DNA of 55,518 nt from assembly GCF_021531655.1 (NCBI RefSeq), contig NZ_JADYUF010000022.1, positions 1 through 55,518 on the forward strand, written 5' to 3'. A program made the position numbers and the translations under genes. This stretch comes from Leyella stercorea (GTDB taxonomy: Bacteria > Bacteroidota > Bacteroidia > Bacteroidales > Bacteroidaceae). The notes beneath the pieces are model-generated. The model was not told the origin of the DNA. It ran no database searches and saw nothing but the letters and a program-made list of their open reading frames with translations. How positions within the stretch are numbered: position 1 is the stretch's first letter; the number at the start of each line of letters is the position of its first letter. This document shows positions 25,284 to 33,106 of this stretch, piece after piece.

Positions 25284-25487
25284 ATGAAGATAACAAAAGA
25301 CAAGATAATGGAATGGCTGGCGCTGTCGGTCGGCTTCACTGTGATCTACTTCGTGATATGCATAGTGGCAAGTCTGCTCTTCGGATGGGGACGCGACCAG
25401 GCTCTCGGCAGTCTCGCCCTTGAGAGCGTGCTGTTCGGCATGCTTATGGGAGTATTGAATATGCGGTATATGCGCAAAGGAAAATGA
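25284..25487 (+). CDS. Small two-helix membrane protein of unknown function
   Basis: 67 residues from ATG 25284; the upstream in-frame ATG lies in repeat DNA and is not preferred. Two hydrophobic segments (WLALSVGFTVIYFVICIVAS and LALESVLFGMLMGVLNM) are separated by a short loop, and the C-terminus is basic (RYMRKGK). Inner-membrane location is inferred. No family recognised. Confidence 0.6.
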   Translation: MKITKDKIMEWLALSVGFTVIYFVICIVASLLFGWGRDQALGSLALESVLFGMLMGVLNMRYMRKGK

Positions 25488-25501
25488 TGTTAAAAAAAAA
25501 A

Positions 25502-25601
25502 GAGTCCTTTTGCACTTCAAATGTATTCGTTTTGAGGTGTAAAAGGACTCCTTTTGCATGCTAAAAGGACTCGTTTTGTAAGCCAAAAGGAGCCCTTTTC
25601 G
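25502..25601. repeat. 22-bp-period palindromic array, copy B
   Basis: Four units at 25502, 25524, 25546 and 25568 plus a half unit. The core is AAAAGGACTCCTTTTG with variable 4-nt spacers, as at 3317-3437, but more degenerate. Confidence 0.8.
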
Positions 25602-25752
25602 AATTAGGAATTAGGAGTTAGGAATTAGGAGTTGTTCTCGGCTACGCCTGCGATTTTGAATTATTGAGTTTTGAATTGTTGCCTGTGGGAATTAGGAATT
25701 TTGAGTTTTGAATTTTGAGTTGTTCTCGGCTACGCCTTCGACTGCAAATTAT

Positions 25753-25866
25753 TAGGAGGCTATGGCGTCCTCGCCTTAGCCTGAGCAGTCTGTCGGCTCA
25801 TTCCTATTTGTTATAGTTTGTGTTGTCTGCTTGCTTAGGTTATGGCGGGGACGCCATAACCTCCTA
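25753..25866. repeat. REPIN-like doublet with TCCT/GGGA loops
   Basis: The right arm (25838-25861) is a perfect 10-bp hairpin with GGGA loop. The left arm (25757-25782) is the inverted homologue: an 11-bp hairpin with TCCT loop and one mismatch. TAGGAGG and CTCCTA flank the pair, with about 55 bp between arms. The lut-downstream element at 31329-31413 has the same loops. Confidence 0.75.
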
Positions 25867-25934
25867 CAGTTAGCTTTGCTTCTCACAAACTTAACACTTA
25901 ACATTCCACATTCAACATTCCACATTCAACATTG

Positions 25935-27218
25935 TCAAAGCTCCACTCTAACGCCCAACTGCAGGTTGAAGTTGAGCTTTTTCTCCTTGAATATAGTTTC
26001 CACGCTGCTCTTGTTGTCGATGTAGTAGCGCACGCCAGGCTCGGCGTAGATGCCCATGCGAGGTATGATGTTGTACTGAACGCCCACTGCTCCACCTACC
26101 GACCATTGCGTGTGGTCCTTGTCTGCATCGGTGGTAATGCCGCCTGTCTGCATCTTGGCAGATACGTTGAAATCGGCTTGGCAGCCTGCTATGGCGTAAG
26201 TATGGATGGCGTTGTTGCCCCAAACCTTATACTTCAAGTTGAGCGGAACACCGATGTAGTGCAGACGTTGGGTCTCTATGATGTCATCGCCGGCTGCCGA
26301 ACTGGTGAAGTCGGACGAGGCGTAGGTGTATACCATGCCCGTAGTGAGTGTGAGGCGAGGCGTGATGTTGTAGCCAACCGACAGTCCGAACGACATAGGG
26401 TGGTAGTGGTGCTTGGTCTGCGAATAGTCGGCAAGCTGCAATGGGGCGTTCGACAGCACCGACTGCACCTTGTTGGGATTGCCCGAAGCAAGCATGTCCG
26501 ACTCGCGAGTGGCCATGAGCATGGGGCGCTGGGTGTTGCGGCTGTCGGTGGTTATGCCTTCTGCATGCACTCCTATGTTCCATCTATTAGACTGCTGGGC
26601 GTGCTTTGTCTGTCGCGTCAGGGCATACGACGTAGCCGAAGGCTTGTTGTAGGTTCTGTTGGTGTTGCCGCCTTTGTGCATCCTTGACGTAGAGTTGCGC
26701 TCGTCAGGTGTTGCATTGCTCTCGTCAGGAGCCGTTATGGTTTGCAGGTCGTTGGCTGGAGTCTCGCATACGGAGCGATATGTAGTATCCACAGATAGCG
26801 GTGCGGCTTCAGCCAGCAGCACTGCCGCCTCCGGTGTTTGTGCCATCGGCTCGGATGCAGGAGTAGTTGATGTGATGCGAGCCATAAGTCTTTGCGGTGC
26901 ATTGACAACCGACGACGGAGCCGGATTGTGCAAAGATGCAGCCGGGCGGTCGAACTTGTGCGCCACATTATTAATAGTGTCGTCGTTCATTCGTAGCGCC
27001 ACCGTCACCACAACAGCCACCGATGCGGCAGCCGACAAAGCCATAGCAACTATACGTGCAGTCTTTGGTCGGGAGGGAGTGTTGACGTGAGGTGCAGGTG
27101 TGGCAGTGTTGTCGTCGTCGAGTCGTGTAGCTATCTTGTCCCACAATCCGTCGGGCACAGTAGCCTTATGGCCGTCGAGACGTTCGTGCAGCTTGCTGGT
27201 CCAATCGTTTTGTTTCAT
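25935..27218 (-). CDS. Dma-like protein: anti-sigma-like N-terminus, one TM helix, linker and outer-membrane beta-barrel
   Basis: 427 residues. Residues 1-53 are soluble and charged (KLHERLDGHKATVPDGLWDK), like the cytoplasmic end of an anti-sigma factor. One hydrophobic helix (about 54-76, IVAMALSAAASVAVVVTVAL) has no signal-peptidase site. Residues 77-270 form a Pro/Thr/Ala-rich low-complexity stretch long enough to cross the periplasm. Residues 274-427 have an OmpA/porin-like eight-strand pattern (FGLSVGYNITPRLTLTTGM, YAEPGVRYYIDNK). This is the architecture of dual-membrane-spanning anti-sigma factors described in B. thetaiotaomicron. The gene overlaps the upstream ECF sigma gene by ATGA. 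It probably holds that sigma factor and senses outer-membrane state. The final residue is Leu, not the usual Phe. Confidence 0.85.
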   Translation of the reverse strand: MKQNDWTSKLHERLDGHKATVPDGLWDKIATRLDDDNTATPAPHVNTPSRPKTARIVAMALSAAASVAVVVTVALRMNDDTINNVAHKFDRPAASLHNPAPSSVVNAPQRLMARITSTTPASEPMAQTPEAAVLLAEAAPLSVDTTYRSVCETPANDLQTITAPDESNATPDERNSTSRMHKGGNTNRTYNKPSATSYALTRQTKHAQQSNRWNIGVHAEGITTDSRNTQRPMLMATRESDMLASGNPNKVQSVLSNAPLQLADYSQTKHHYHPMSFGLSVGYNITPRLTLTTGMVYTYASSDFTSSAAGDDIIETQRLHYIGVPLNLKYKVWGNNAIHTYAIAGCQADFNVSAKMQTGGITTDADKDHTQWSVGGAVGVQYNIIPRMGIYAEPGVRYYIDNKSSVETIFKEKKLNFNLQLGVRVEL

Positions 27219-27766
27219 ATTTCGAGTCTTTTGTTGTATTCCTTAATCTTGTTAGCCAACATCTTCTTTGCGTGATAATATTGCGAAGCCGATGTGCTGG
27301 GCGTTATACCCAGTTCGTCGGCTATCTCCTTGTGGCTCATTTGGCCGAAAACGTATAGGTTGAGCACCACTCTGTAGCCCTCGGGCAGCGATGCAATCAT
27401 TTCGGAAAGCGCCTCGTCTGAGATCTGGCTTATGTCTGGTTCGTCGTCGGTAGGAGAGTCGGGTATGTTGTCAGTGAACGTTATGCTGCCCTTGCGGCGC
27501 AGAAAACCGAGCGCCTCATTGGCAGTAACCCTCGACAGCCAGAGCTTGAGCGTGCCCTCGCCACGATACTCATATTGGCGCATCGACGTGAATATCCTGA
27601 CGAAAGTGTCCTGCACTACATCGGCCACGTCGTCCCTGTCCGGAACATATCGCATGACAATAGCCATGACATATCCCGAATACTGGTCGTAGAGCCGTCG
27701 CATGGCAGCGCGGTCGCCGTTCTGTATGTCGCGCACGAGGCGCTCTTCAGGTTTCAAAAGTTTCAA
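27215..27766 (-). CDS. ECF sigma-70 factor paired with the Dma-like protein
   Basis: 183-residue extracytoplasmic-function sigma factor. Region 2 covers about residues 12-90 (RRLYDQYSGYVMAIVMRYV, VADVVQDTFVRIF), and region 4 about 122-175 (LPEGYRVVLNLYVFGQMSHK, then the helix-turn-helix IADELGITPSTSASQYYHAK). It overlaps a lipoprotein gene upstream and the beta-barrel anti-sigma gene downstream, each by ATGA, so all three are translationally coupled. It lacks a FecR-type partner, which supports regulation by the barrel protein. Targets are unknown; the homologous system in Bacteroides affects outer-membrane vesiculation. Confidence 0.92.
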   Translation of the reverse strand: MKLLKPEERLVRDIQNGDRAAMRRLYDQYSGYVMAIVMRYVPDRDDVADVVQDTFVRIFTSMRQYEYRGEGTLKLWLSRVTANEALGFLRRKGSITFTDNIPDSPTDDEPDISQISDEALSEMIASLPEGYRVVLNLYVFGQMSHKEIADELGITPSTSASQYYHAKKMLANKIKEYNKRLEI

Positions 27767-28338
27767 CAGTCGGTTATGGGGGTGCCGGTGTAAGTGAGTT
27801 TCAGTTGTAGGGGGTGTGTGTCGCCATTGTCGATGGTGTAGGCGGTGATGTGCAGAAACACGGTCAGCACACGAGTCTTAGTAGTGTATTTGCCCCACGA
27901 CTGCTGGTCGGTAGAGGCATTGGTGGGCCCCAGCATGAGCTGTAAGTTGTGGCGCTTGCCGTCAGTCTGCACTTCAATCTGCCACACCGAAGGCTTTATG
28001 GCGTATACTATTGTGCCGTCGGATTGCTGCACCGACTCGTAAGCCACGCTCTGCGCTCCGGTGGAAACGCCCTCGATGGCGTGCCCGGCGAATATGGTTT
28101 GTACAATCTGCATGGTAGGTATGGCGCCGAACATGAAGGTTGTGCCGACTTCGCTCATCAGTATCTTGTCGATGCTCTTGCCGCTGACATCCCATTTTCC
28201 GCTGTATGGCGTGCCCGACTGTGAGTTGTAGCTCATGTTGAACTGCTTGTCGGGTGCGTCGTCGACACTGCACGAAGCCAGCGACATGGCTGTGAGCAGC
28301 AGCGTACACATTATTAATATATATAGTCTGTGATGCAT
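27763..28338 (-). CDS. Lipoprotein, possibly DUF4840-like
   Basis: 191 residues with lipoprotein signal MHHRLYILIMCTLLLTAMSLASC (Cys23). The mature part is rich in beta-type sequence (YNSQSGTPYSGKWDVSGKS, QSDGTIVYAIKPSVWQIEV) and ends in LKLTYTGTPITDC. I think it resembles the DUF4840 group, but this is not certain. It is the first gene of the sigma/Dma operon and overlaps the sigma gene by four bases. It may be a sensor or an effector at the outer membrane. Confidence 0.8.
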   Translation of the reverse strand: MHHRLYILIMCTLLLTAMSLASCSVDDAPDKQFNMSYNSQSGTPYSGKWDVSGKSIDKILMSEVGTTFMFGAIPTMQIVQTIFAGHAIEGVSTGAQSVAYESVQQSDGTIVYAIKPSVWQIEVQTDGKRHNLQLMLGPTNASTDQQSWGKYTTKTRVLTVFLHITAYTIDNGDTHPLQLKLTYTGTPITDC

Positions 28339-28558
28339 TGGTGTAATACGTTTGTTGTATGTTGTCTATACTTATAATGCGATGACGCTGATAATATTGC
28401 ATGCAATGATAGTAAAAAAACGCATAAAAACGCAACGTTAAATAATTTAAATCTATAAAATTGCTTAATTTCAACATTTCGATTTTATTTGATTTTTATT
28501 ACTTTTGCATCGCATTAATTGATAGTTTTCTTAATAAGCGGATGACTTTTTTAACATT

Positions 28559-29296
28559 ATGAGAATAGGATTGTTTATTCCCTGCTACGTCGACGCACTC
28601 TATCCCGAGGTAGGAGTAGCCACATACAAGCTCCTCAAGAGTCTTGGACTTGACGTAGCCTACCCCCTTGACCAGACTTGTTGTGGACAGCCTATGGCCA
28701 ATGCAGGATTTGAAAAGATGGCAGGCAAGATAGCCGACAGTTTCGATGAGAAGTTTGCCGGATTCGATTATGTCGTGGCACCATCGGCATCGTGTGCTGC
28801 TTTCGTCAAGTTGTATCATCCACGATTGGCTAAGGGACATCATGAGTGCCTCACATCGAAAAAGATAATGGACGTAGTGGAGTTCATTCACGACGTAGTG
28901 AAGCCCACCAGCCTTAAGGCAAGCTTCCCCCACGTGGTGAGTGTACACAACTCGTGTCACGGAGTGCGCGAGCTTGGATTGTCATCGCCCTCCGAACGCA
29001 ACGTGCCACAGTTTAACAAGATTGTCGACTTGCTGCGTCTTGTCGACGGCATCACCATACGCGAACCCGAACGCAAGGACGAGTGCTGCGGATTTGGCGG
29101 TATGTTCTCGGTGGAGGAACCTGACGTGTCGACACGAATGGGCGAGGACAAGATAGCACGACATATGGCTACTGGAGCCGAATACATCACGGGGCCAGAC
29201 TCGTCGTGCCTGATGCACATGCAGGGCATAGCACGCAAGGAGAACAAGCCTATTAAATTCATTCATGTAGTACAGATATTGGCAGCAGGACTATGA
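28559..29296 (+). CDS. lutA: LutA-like (Fe-S)-binding subunit of lactate oxidation
   Basis: First gene of a lutABC set that oxidises L-lactate to pyruvate in the cytoplasm. The 245-residue protein has two CCG-type domains: DQTCCGQPMANAGF near residue 37 and RKDECCGFGGMFS near residue 175, with matching cysteines (PSASCAAF, VHNSCHG). A TACTTTTG box at 28500-28507 is a possible -7 element, although the -33 match is weak. The stop codon overlaps the start of lutB (ATGA). Lactate from cross-feeding microbes is the probable substrate. Confidence 0.92.
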   Translation: MRIGLFIPCYVDALYPEVGVATYKLLKSLGLDVAYPLDQTCCGQPMANAGFEKMAGKIADSFDEKFAGFDYVVAPSASCAAFVKLYHPRLAKGHHECLTSKKIMDVVEFIHDVVKPTSLKASFPHVVSVHNSCHGVRELGLSSPSERNVPQFNKIVDLLRLVDGITIREPERKDECCGFGGMFSVEEPDVSTRMGEDKIARHMATGAEYITGPDSSCLMHMQGIARKENKPIKFIHVVQILAAGL

Positions 29297-30663
29297 GTAC
29301 ACTACACAGCAAAGCGGCTCGCCGCTTCAACGAAAACAGAGAGAAGACAACGTGGCACGACGCTACGTTCTGGGCGCTCCGACAGAAGCGCGACCAGATG
29401 GCTAAGGGACTGGACGAGTGGGAACAGCTACGCGAACATGCCAGCCAAATCAAACGTCACACCATAACACATCTGGCTGACTATCTGGAGCAGTTTGCCG
29501 GTCAGCTGGAGAACCGTGGCGTGATTGTGCACTGGGCACGCACGGCAGACGATTTCAACAGGACGGTGCTCGAAATTCTTCAGAAGCACGGCGTGAAGAA
29601 GATGGTGAAGTCGAAGTCGATGCTTACTGAGGAGTGTGGCATGAATCCTTATCTCGAACAGAACGGCATAGACGTGGTGGAGACCGACCTCGGCGAGCGT
29701 ATTCTGCAACTGCTTCATCAGAAGCCGAGTCATATAGTGATGCCGGCTATTCACCTGAAACGTGAGGAAGTGGGCCGTATGTTTGAAGAGAAAGGCATCA
29801 GCAAGCATATTGGCAATTACGACCCTACATATCTGACACGCTGCGCACGTATGCACCTGCGCAACCAATTCATGGAGGCTGGGGCTGGAATGACGGGCTG
29901 CAACTTCGGTGTGGCTGAGTCGGGCGACATAGTGGTGTGCACCAATGAAGGCAATGCCGATATGTCTACGTCGATGCCTAAGCTTCATCTTGTGGCTATG
30001 GGCATAGAGAAGATTGTGCCCGACTACAGTTCGCTTGCCGTTTTCCAGCGTCTGCTGTGCCGTTCGGCTACAGGACAGCCTACTACTGCATACACGTCGC
30101 ACTTCCGTCAGGCGCGTCCGGGGGCTGAGATGCATGTCATACTTGTAGACAACGGTCGAAGCGACATTCTCGCTGACAGCGACCATTGGGAGACTTTGAA
30201 GTGCATTCGTTGCGGATCGTGCATGAACACCTGTCCGGTCTATCGCCGTTCGGGTGGCTATTCGTATACTTACTTCATTCCCGGACCTATTGGCGTGAAC
30301 CTTGGTATGCTGCGCAATGCCAGTTGTTATAGCGACAATGTGTCGGCTTGTACGCTGTGCTTGTCGTGCGACAATGTGTGTCCGTCGAAGGTTGGTCCTG
30401 GCTCGCAGATATATCTGTGGCGTCAGAAACTCGACTCGCTACATCGTGCCGACCCTATGAAGAAGTTCATGTCGATGGGTATGGAGGCTTTGTTTGAACA
30501 TCCGCATCTGTATGCTGCCGCCTTGCGTCTGGCTCCGTTGGCCAATATCGTGCCCGACAAAATCACACGTGTACGTGGAGTGAATCCTTGGAGCGTTGGA
30601 CATACTAAGCCTGAGTTTGCCAAGGAGTCGTTTCAGGAACTCTGGAAGAATGGGAAGGTTTAG
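29293..30663 (+). CDS. lutB: LutB-like iron-sulfur protein of lactate oxidation
   Basis: 456 residues. The LUD domain fills the N-terminal two thirds (HGVKKMVKSKSMLTEECGMN, GNADMSTSMPKLHLVAMGIE). Two 4Fe-4S clusters are bound by CIRCGSCMNTCPVYR (from residue 304) and CTLCLSCDNVCPSKV (from residue 353). A C-terminal helical part with RGVNPWSVGHTKP ends the protein. It is translationally coupled to lutA. A 54-bp repeat stretch separates it from lutC. Confidence 0.94.
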   Translation: MSTLHSKAARRFNENREKTTWHDATFWALRQKRDQMAKGLDEWEQLREHASQIKRHTITHLADYLEQFAGQLENRGVIVHWARTADDFNRTVLEILQKHGVKKMVKSKSMLTEECGMNPYLEQNGIDVVETDLGERILQLLHQKPSHIVMPAIHLKREEVGRMFEEKGISKHIGNYDPTYLTRCARMHLRNQFMEAGAGMTGCNFGVAESGDIVVCTNEGNADMSTSMPKLHLVAMGIEKIVPDYSSLAVFQRLLCRSATGQPTTAYTSHFRQARPGAEMHVILVDNGRSDILADSDHWETLKCIRCGSCMNTCPVYRRSGGYSYTYFIPGPIGVNLGMLRNASCYSDNVSACTLCLSCDNVCPSKVGPGSQIYLWRQKLDSLHRADPMKKFMSMGMEALFEHPHLYAAALRLAPLANIVPDKITRVRGVNPWSVGHTKPEFAKESFQELWKNGKV

Positions 30664-30717
30664 TGTTGAATGTTAAGTGTTAAATGTTGAGTGTTTAATG
30701 ATTAATGTTGAATTCTG
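30664..30717. repeat. GTTGAATGTTAAGT-type repeats inside the lut operon
   Basis: Degenerate tandem units of the form GTTGAATGTTAAGT/GTTAAATGTTGAGT fill the whole lutB-lutC gap. Coding is not interrupted. Confidence 0.7.
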
Positions 30718-31302
30718 ATGGGTAATTATAAAGAAGAACTTTTGCAGAAACTCCGCAGCAATACGCGCGAGCAATACGATATGCCTGCCGACGATATTCA
30801 AGGCATCACTTACGATGACACCGTAGCCCAATTCATCGAGATGAGTCAGGCTGTGGGTGCCAATGTGGTGGAGGCAGCAACGGGCGACAGTCTTGACGAC
30901 ATCATACGTAAGGCTTATCCCGATGCCAAGGTTGTGGCTTCCAGTCTGCCTGAGGTGCGTATAGCTACGCTCAATCCCGACACCGTGGCAGATGCGCAGG
31001 CTCTTAACGGCACCGATGTTGGTGTGGTGAGAGGTCAGATAGGTGTGGCAGAGAACGGATGTGTGTGGATTCCGCAGTCGATGAAGCAGAAGGCGGTGTG
31101 CTTCATATGCGAGTATCTCGTAATTGTGCTGCCCAAAAGCGGCATCGTCAATAATATGCACGAGGCTTACGCACGCATCAAAATGCCTGCTACCGGACTC
31201 GGAACGTTCATTTCTGGTCCGTCGAAGACAGCCGACATCGAGCAGGCTCTTGTCATGGGAGCGCAGGCTGCACGTGGCGTTACGGTTGTGATAACAGAAT
31301 AG
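30718..31302 (+). CDS. lutC: LutC-like LUD-domain subunit
   Basis: 194 residues, LUD/YkgG family, third component of the lactate oxidation complex. Characteristic segments are RGQIGVAENGCVWIPQ and LGTFISGPSKTADIEQALV, followed by the typical C-terminal GAQAARGVTVVI. The family partners with LutA and LutB but its exact contribution is not settled. A REPIN-like element (31329-31413) follows and may end transcription. Confidence 0.92.
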   Translation: MGNYKEELLQKLRSNTREQYDMPADDIQGITYDDTVAQFIEMSQAVGANVVEAATGDSLDDIIRKAYPDAKVVASSLPEVRIATLNPDTVADAQALNGTDVGVVRGQIGVAENGCVWIPQSMKQKAVCFICEYLVIVLPKSGIVNNMHEAYARIKMPATGLGTFISGPSKTADIEQALVMGAQAARGVTVVITE

Positions 31303-31328
31303 GGCAACAGTATATACAGTTTGATATA

Positions 31329-31413
31329 GGAACGGCGGACTCCTGTCCGACGCACAGTTGGCATTTTAAGCTATAGATTTTCTGCTGTGCGTCGGATGGG
31401 AGCCCGCCGTTCC
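31329..31413. repeat. REPIN-like doublet after lutC
   Basis: Arms of 29 bp (31329-31357 and 31385-31413) differ at three positions. Each arm holds its own hairpin: CGGAC-TCCT-GTCCG on the left; the right arm has a GGGA loop with an imperfect stem. T-rich sequence follows, so it may serve as the lut terminator. Confidence 0.8.
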
Positions 31414-31511
31414 TTTTAGTTTATTTATGTAGTCAGATGATTGTTATTGGCTGTTTTTACAATCTTTAGAGTTCGTTAGATATTCCTATAGATTAATCTA
31501 TTTCGGAACAC

Positions 31512-31542
31512 TTGTTTGGCTGAAGTATATTGTATATCTTTG
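31512..31542 (+). promoter_or_regulatory. Promoter for the Asp-rich lipoprotein gene
   Basis: TTG at 31512-31514 and TATCTTTG at 31535-31542 with 20-bp spacing; the ATG is 50 bp downstream. Confidence 0.65.
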
Positions 31543-31592
31543 CAACAGTAAGATAACTAAACGTAAACATTAACAACTAAAAACGAAACATT

Positions 31593-32600
31593 ATGAAAAA
31601 GAACCTTATTTATTCTTTTATTATTGCTATTGCTTCGTTTGTCTTTATGGCTTGTAGTAATGACGATGACGGCAATCAGATGCGTATTCCCGACAGTGCC
31701 AAACCATCAGCCAAGTTTACATTTGGTAATTTCGAGAATGAGCAGTATGCCAATGATGCCGTTAAAATGGATGTGACGAAATGGGGCGATGGAGCTGTTG
31801 CCCCCGAATTCAAATCAATCGAACTCTTTGCTGACGGCCATTTCCTCATCACTAAAAACAATGCCGGCAACAAACCTAAGTTCTCGCGCGTGGCAACACG
31901 TGCTACCGACATCAACGGATCGGTAGATTTTGACAACGGTCTGTATATTTATGGCAAATTCACACATGAGAAGGATGGTGTATATAAATTGAGCAACGGC
32001 ACCAAAATCAAGATTAATAAGAATGGTGACGTAGTAGGAGTTGTAACGGTGACATATACCAACTTCAATGGCGTTGACATAACGATTATGGTAAACGTCG
32101 ATTTCAATTATAAGACCGATGAGGCTGTTCGCCAGTTGTGTCGTTCATGGAGAATGGACAGTCAGGAGGCATGGCTTTACACTGACAAGGCGTATATCGG
32201 ATACGGCAAGCAATGGCTTGACAACTTCTTCAAAGTGAAGCAAGACATCATCATCACACCGGAAGGCAAGCAGTGGGGATTTGATGAGGACGACATCCTC
32301 GACGATGATGATTACTGTCGCCGCGTTATCTTCTCGCCATGCGGAACATTCATGTGTTTCTATATGGACGGCGAAGTGGAGATTGGACGCTGGGAATGGA
32401 AGGACAAGCAAAATGGCATACTGCGCTGCTACGAACCGTTCGAATTTGGCGATGACGACTTTGACGATGATGACGACTATATGGACATGACAGTGCGCTT
32501 CGACGGCAAGCAGATGCGTATGTACAACGAATATATGGATGAAGAAGATGGCTTCAATTACAAGGTATATAGCGTAAGCACATTCAGCGCAAGATATTGA
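31593..32600 (+). CDS. Asp-rich lipoprotein of unknown function
   Basis: 335 residues with lipoprotein signal (Cys21 in FVFMAC) followed by an acidic SNDDDGN segment typical of surface-exported Bacteroidetes lipoproteins. Internal sequence is beta-rich (GKFTHEKDGVYKLSNGTK). Two acidic clusters stand out: FDEDDILDDDDY near residue 230 and FGDDDFDDDDDYMD near residue 290; they could bind calcium or other cations. No family recognised. It forms a single-gene unit with a promoter and a strong terminator. Confidence 0.8.
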   Translation: MKKNLIYSFIIAIASFVFMACSNDDDGNQMRIPDSAKPSAKFTFGNFENEQYANDAVKMDVTKWGDGAVAPEFKSIELFADGHFLITKNNAGNKPKFSRVATRATDINGSVDFDNGLYIYGKFTHEKDGVYKLSNGTKIKINKNGDVVGVVTVTYTNFNGVDITIMVNVDFNYKTDEAVRQLCRSWRMDSQEAWLYTDKAYIGYGKQWLDNFFKVKQDIIITPEGKQWGFDEDDILDDDDYCRRVIFSPCGTFMCFYMDGEVEIGRWEWKDKQNGILRCYEPFEFGDDDFDDDDDYMDMTVRFDGKQMRMYNEYMDEEDGFNYKVYSVSTFSARY

Positions 32601-32689
32601 TGATAGCATAATTCACCAGTGGTGACAAACCATAAACAAAACCACTGGTTATAAACCATAAACAAAACTATTGCTGATAAACAAAAAAA

Positions 32690-32722
32690 GAGGACTTTAC
32701 TTCGGTAAAGTCCTCTTTTTTG
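32690..32722 (+). terminator. Strong terminator after the lipoprotein gene
   Basis: An 11-bp stem (GAGGACTTTAC/GTAAAGTCCTC) with UUCG loop and a T7 run. A-rich sequence on the other side lets it work in both directions, so it may also end the tRNA-Lys transcript. Confidence 0.9.
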
Positions 32723-32731
32723 TTTTGTTAT

Positions 32732-32807
32732 TGGTGATCCGCATGGGGCTCGAACCCATGACCCCAACATTAAAAGTGTTGTGCTCTACCAGCTGAGCTA
32801 GCGGATC
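32732..32807 (-). tRNA. tRNA-Lys (anticodon UUU)
   Basis: Complete cloverleaf on the minus strand: acceptor GATCCGC/GCGGATC, D-arm with AGCTCAGCTGGTAGAGC, anticodon loop CTTTTAA (anticodon TTT), T-arm with GGTTCGAGCCC, and encoded A-CCA end. Body 32735-32807; CCA at 32732-32734. Confidence 0.97.
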
Positions 32808-32838
32808 TCCGTGTTTGCCTTATGTTTCAAAAGCGAGT

Positions 32839-32871
32839 GCAAAGATACGTACTTTTTTTGTATTTTGCAAA
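32839..32871 (-). promoter_or_regulatory. Promoter for tRNA-Lys
   Basis: On the minus strand TTTG (32868-32871) and TATCTTTG (32840-32847) are separated by 20 bp, about 32 bp upstream of the mature tRNA. Confidence 0.7.
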
Positions 32872-33106
32872 TTTATTTACAAGAATATTTCGTTTTTTGC
32901 TCTTCACCCGATTAATTTCATTAATTTTGTGTTCAGAATCAGTGAATGCTATATATAATAATGTATAGCAACTCATAATTCAAAACTCATAATTCAAAAC
33001 TCAAAATTCAAAACTCGCAAAGCGCCAATTCATAATTGAATAATTCAAAATCGCAGGCGTAGCCGAGAACAATTCAAAACTCAAAATTCAAAATTCAAAA
33101 CCCAAA

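Larger units (their letters stand above)
25488..25934. other. Repeat cluster between convergent genes
   Basis: No gene. In order: an A10 run, a 22-bp-period palindromic array (25502-25601), GAATTAGGAGTT-type repeats, two copies of GTTCTCGGCTACGCC (near 25634 and 25718), a REPIN-like doublet (25753-25866), and TTCCACATTCAACA repeats to the end of the beta-barrel gene. Confidence 0.8.
32601..33106. other. Region holding terminator, tRNA-Lys and repeats
   Basis: Besides the terminator and the tRNA it contains two 25-bp-spaced palindromes, CACCAGTGGTG and AACCACTGGTT (32614-32650), each followed by AAACCATAAACAAAAC, and from 32975 onward AATTCAAAACTC repeats with one GCAGGCGTAGCCGAGAAC copy. No protein gene. 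Confidence 0.75.

Noticed and set aside
25932..26687. 251-residue ORF antisense to the Dma-like gene
   Set aside because: The opposite frame has a clear helix and barrel, and its overlaps fit the operon.
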